This document shows, piece after piece, positions 62,907 to 64,000 of a DNA stretch of 64,000 nt. The translations under genes and the position numbers were made by a program. Origin of the DNA: Pseudomonadales bacterium (GTDB lineage Bacteria; Pseudomonadota; Gammaproteobacteria; Pseudomonadales; UBA7239). The notes beneath the pieces are model-generated. The model was given only the letters and a program-made list of their open reading frames with translations. It ran no database searches and was not told the origin of the DNA. Where the stretch lies: assembly GCA_041395665.1 (NCBI GenBank), contig JAWLAB010000004.1:1-64000 (forward strand), read 5' to 3'. Within the stretch, counting starts at the first letter, position 1. Each line of letters opens with the position of its first letter.

Positions 62907-63773
62907 TTACTGCAGCAGTGCTAGCAGCTTATCGATTACCGCGCGTCGCACGGAAGTTTTGCGCCACACCAGCGCAATCGTGCGATGCGGCGCGGGATCT
63001 TGAAACGGCACATAGTGAATGCCTTGCTCATTGGGTTGAATGGCAATGTTGGGCATAAAAGTAATACCCGTTCCCGCTTTTACCATTTGCCGCAGTGTTT
63101 CTAAGCTGGTGGCGCGAAAATCTTGTTCTTCCTCTGAACCCGCCAAATGGCACACTTCTAAAGCTTGATCGCGCAAACAGTGCCCTTCTTCCAGTAGCAA
63201 TAATTTTTCACCGTGTATATCAGATTGATTAATCTGTTTACATTTGGCCAGTGAGTGTGTCGGTGGTACAGCGAGTAAAAACGCATCATCAAACAGCGTG
63301 TGTACTTCGAGATGGTCATCGTGAATAGGCAGAGCTAACAGTGCCGCATCCAATTCGCCGCGTTTTAATCTATCCAGCAGCGCCTGTGTTTTTTCTTCGA
63401 TGAGCACTAACTTCAGTTGTGGTAATGCTTTGGTGATTTTAGGCACTAAAGCTGGGAAAAGATAAGTGGAAAGTGTAGGAAATGCACCGAGGCGAAAACG
63501 CCCCGCTAATGGATCTTTCGAGCTTTTGGCAACATCGTGCATGATGTCTACTTGGTGCAAAATTTTGCGCGCCAAACTCACAATCTGTTCGCCAGTTTCT
63601 GTAGGAATAACGCGCTTGTTGTTGCGTTCAAACAGCGTGATACCCAGTGTTTCTTCCAGCTTGCGAATTTGATTCGACAGCGTGGGCTGGCTGACAAAAC
63701 ATTTATCAGCCGCTTGACTGAAATTGCGCAGATCCGCCACGGCTACTAAATACTGCAAATCGCGCAAATTCAT
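62907..63773 (-). CDS. oxyR: Peroxide sensor and transcription regulator OxyR
   Basis: OxyR is a LysR-type regulator activated by peroxide through a disulphide. The 288-residue protein has an N-terminal winged helix (NFSQAADKCFVSQPTLSNQIRKLEETLG; residues 17-44) and a C-terminal sensor domain with the redox pair Cys199 and Cys208 in EEGHCLRDQALEVC, identical in number to E. coli. GTGITFMPNIA is also typical. It ends 3 bases from dps in tail-to-tail orientation and starts 15 bases after ahpF on the same strand, so ahpF-oxyR may be co-transcribed. Confidence 0.97.
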   Translation of the reverse strand: MNLRDLQYLVAVADLRNFSQAADKCFVSQPTLSNQIRKLEETLGITLFERNNKRVIPTETGEQIVSLARKILHQVDIMHDVAKSSKDPLAGRFRLGAFPTLSTYLFPALVPKITKALPQLKLVLIEEKTQALLDRLKRGELDAALLALPIHDDHLEVHTLFDDAFLLAVPPTHSLAKCKQINQSDIHGEKLLLLEEGHCLRDQALEVCHLAGSEEEQDFRATSLETLRQMVKAGTGITFMPNIAIQPNEQGIHYVPFQDPAPHRTIALVWRKTSVRRAVIDKLLALLQ

Positions 63774-63788
63774 AATCAGCGCCTCCCT

Positions 63789-64000
63789 TTACTGTCGAAT
63801 CATGTGATCAAACGCACCGAGTGCAGCAGTCGCCCCTGCACCCATGGCGATGATGATTTGCTTGAACGGTACCGTCGTGGCATCACCGGCGGCAAATACA
63901 CCAGCCATGGATGTTGCACCGCGCGTATCAATTTCAATTTCGCCGCGATTGCTCAACGCCACTGCGCTGTCTTTTAACCAATCAGTGTTAGGCACTAAAC
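63789..64000 (-). CDS. ahpF: Alkyl hydroperoxide reductase subunit F, C-terminal end
   Basis: The last 70 or so residues of the flavoprotein that reduces the peroxiredoxin AhpC are present; the rest lies beyond the window edge. The segment VPNTDWLKDSAVALSNRGEI and GVFAAGDATTVPFKQIIIAMG is the NAD(P)H/FAD signature of the thioredoxin-reductase-like domain, ending LGAFDHMIRQ. The frame is open to position 64000. It is upstream of oxyR on the same strand, a peroxide-response pairing. Thioredoxin reductase is a close relative, but VPFKQIIIAMGAGATAAL favours AhpF. Confidence 0.92.
   Translation of the reverse strand, partial: LVPNTDWLKDSAVALSNRGEIEIDTRGATSMAGVFAAGDATTVPFKQIIIAMGAGATAALGAFDHMIRQ

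Noticed and set aside
1..64000. CRISPR arrays, insertion sequences, prophage genes
   Set aside because: No regularly spaced direct repeats, transposase, integrase or phage structural motifs were seen on either strand.

Overview
The window comes from a gammaproteobacterial chromosome of mid-range GC. Three long gene orders are typical of Pseudomonas-like gammaproteobacteria: iscRSUA-hscBA-fdx-iscX-ndk-rlmN-pilW-rodZ-ispG-hisS-yfgM-bamB-der; rpsB-tsf-pyrH-frr-uppS-cdsA-dxr-rseP-bamA-skp-lpxD-fabZ-lpxA-lpxB-rnhB; and dnaE-accA-tilS. Diagnostic residues also fit, for example OxyR C199/C208, IscR C92/C98/C104 and IscU C37/C63/C106. I do not name a genus.

Layout. 1-7.8 kb: pgl and zwf (first oxidative pentose-phosphate steps), a single-domain globin, a large acyl-CoA dehydrogenase, and a three-gene operon of an MBOAT acyltransferase, an SGNH-like membrane-anchored partner and a hotdog thioesterase. 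7.8-10.4 kb: a nitrogen-status operon (TorF-type porin, glnK, amtB) behind a likely sigma-54 promoter. 10.4-13.2 kb: gph, a UPF0149/YecA gene and rimO. 13.4-15.4 kb: the scar of a type I restriction-modification locus, with the hsdR 5' part fused by deletion to the hsdS 3' part, next to tRNA-Ser(GGA). 15.5-19.4 kb: rpsT, an HTH/nucleotidyltransferase pair with its own palindromic operator, groES-groEL behind a sigma-32 promoter, and fxsA. 19.5-24.2 kb: a GT-C type membrane protein, an M18 aminopeptidase, malic enzyme and rpmE.

24.4-39.3 kb holds the complete Fe-S assembly operon (regulator IscR, desulfurase IscS, scaffold IscU, carrier IscA, cochaperones HscBA, ferredoxin, IscX), then ndk, the Fe-S radical-SAM enzyme rlmN, pilus and cell-shape genes, ispG (another Fe-S enzyme), hisS, yfgM, bamB and der. 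39.4-62.4 kb is an envelope and translation supercluster: ribosomal protein S2 and EF-Ts, UMP kinase, ribosome recycling factor, isoprenoid carrier and phospholipid precursors, the site-2 protease, the outer-membrane assembly pair bamA/skp, lipid A synthesis, DNA polymerase III alpha, accA and tilS. 62.4-64 kb is an oxidative-stress block (dps, oxyR, the 3' end of ahpF).

The sequence itself has a defect. Single-base and dinucleotide indels break bamA, skp, rnhB, a DUF1631 gene and dnaE at 49.2-49.7 kb and 53.9-56.8 kb. Each gene can be read through with small corrections, and one added base near 54064 restores the natural ends of two convergent genes at once. I read this as poor consensus quality rather than gene decay, and annotated these genes over their full spans. 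No CRISPR array, insertion sequence or prophage was seen. No gene-free stretch exceeds 300 bases; the longest are 13220-13501 (one short ORF), 24202-24457 (iscR control region) and 10251-10447 (sigma-54 promoter and inverted repeats).
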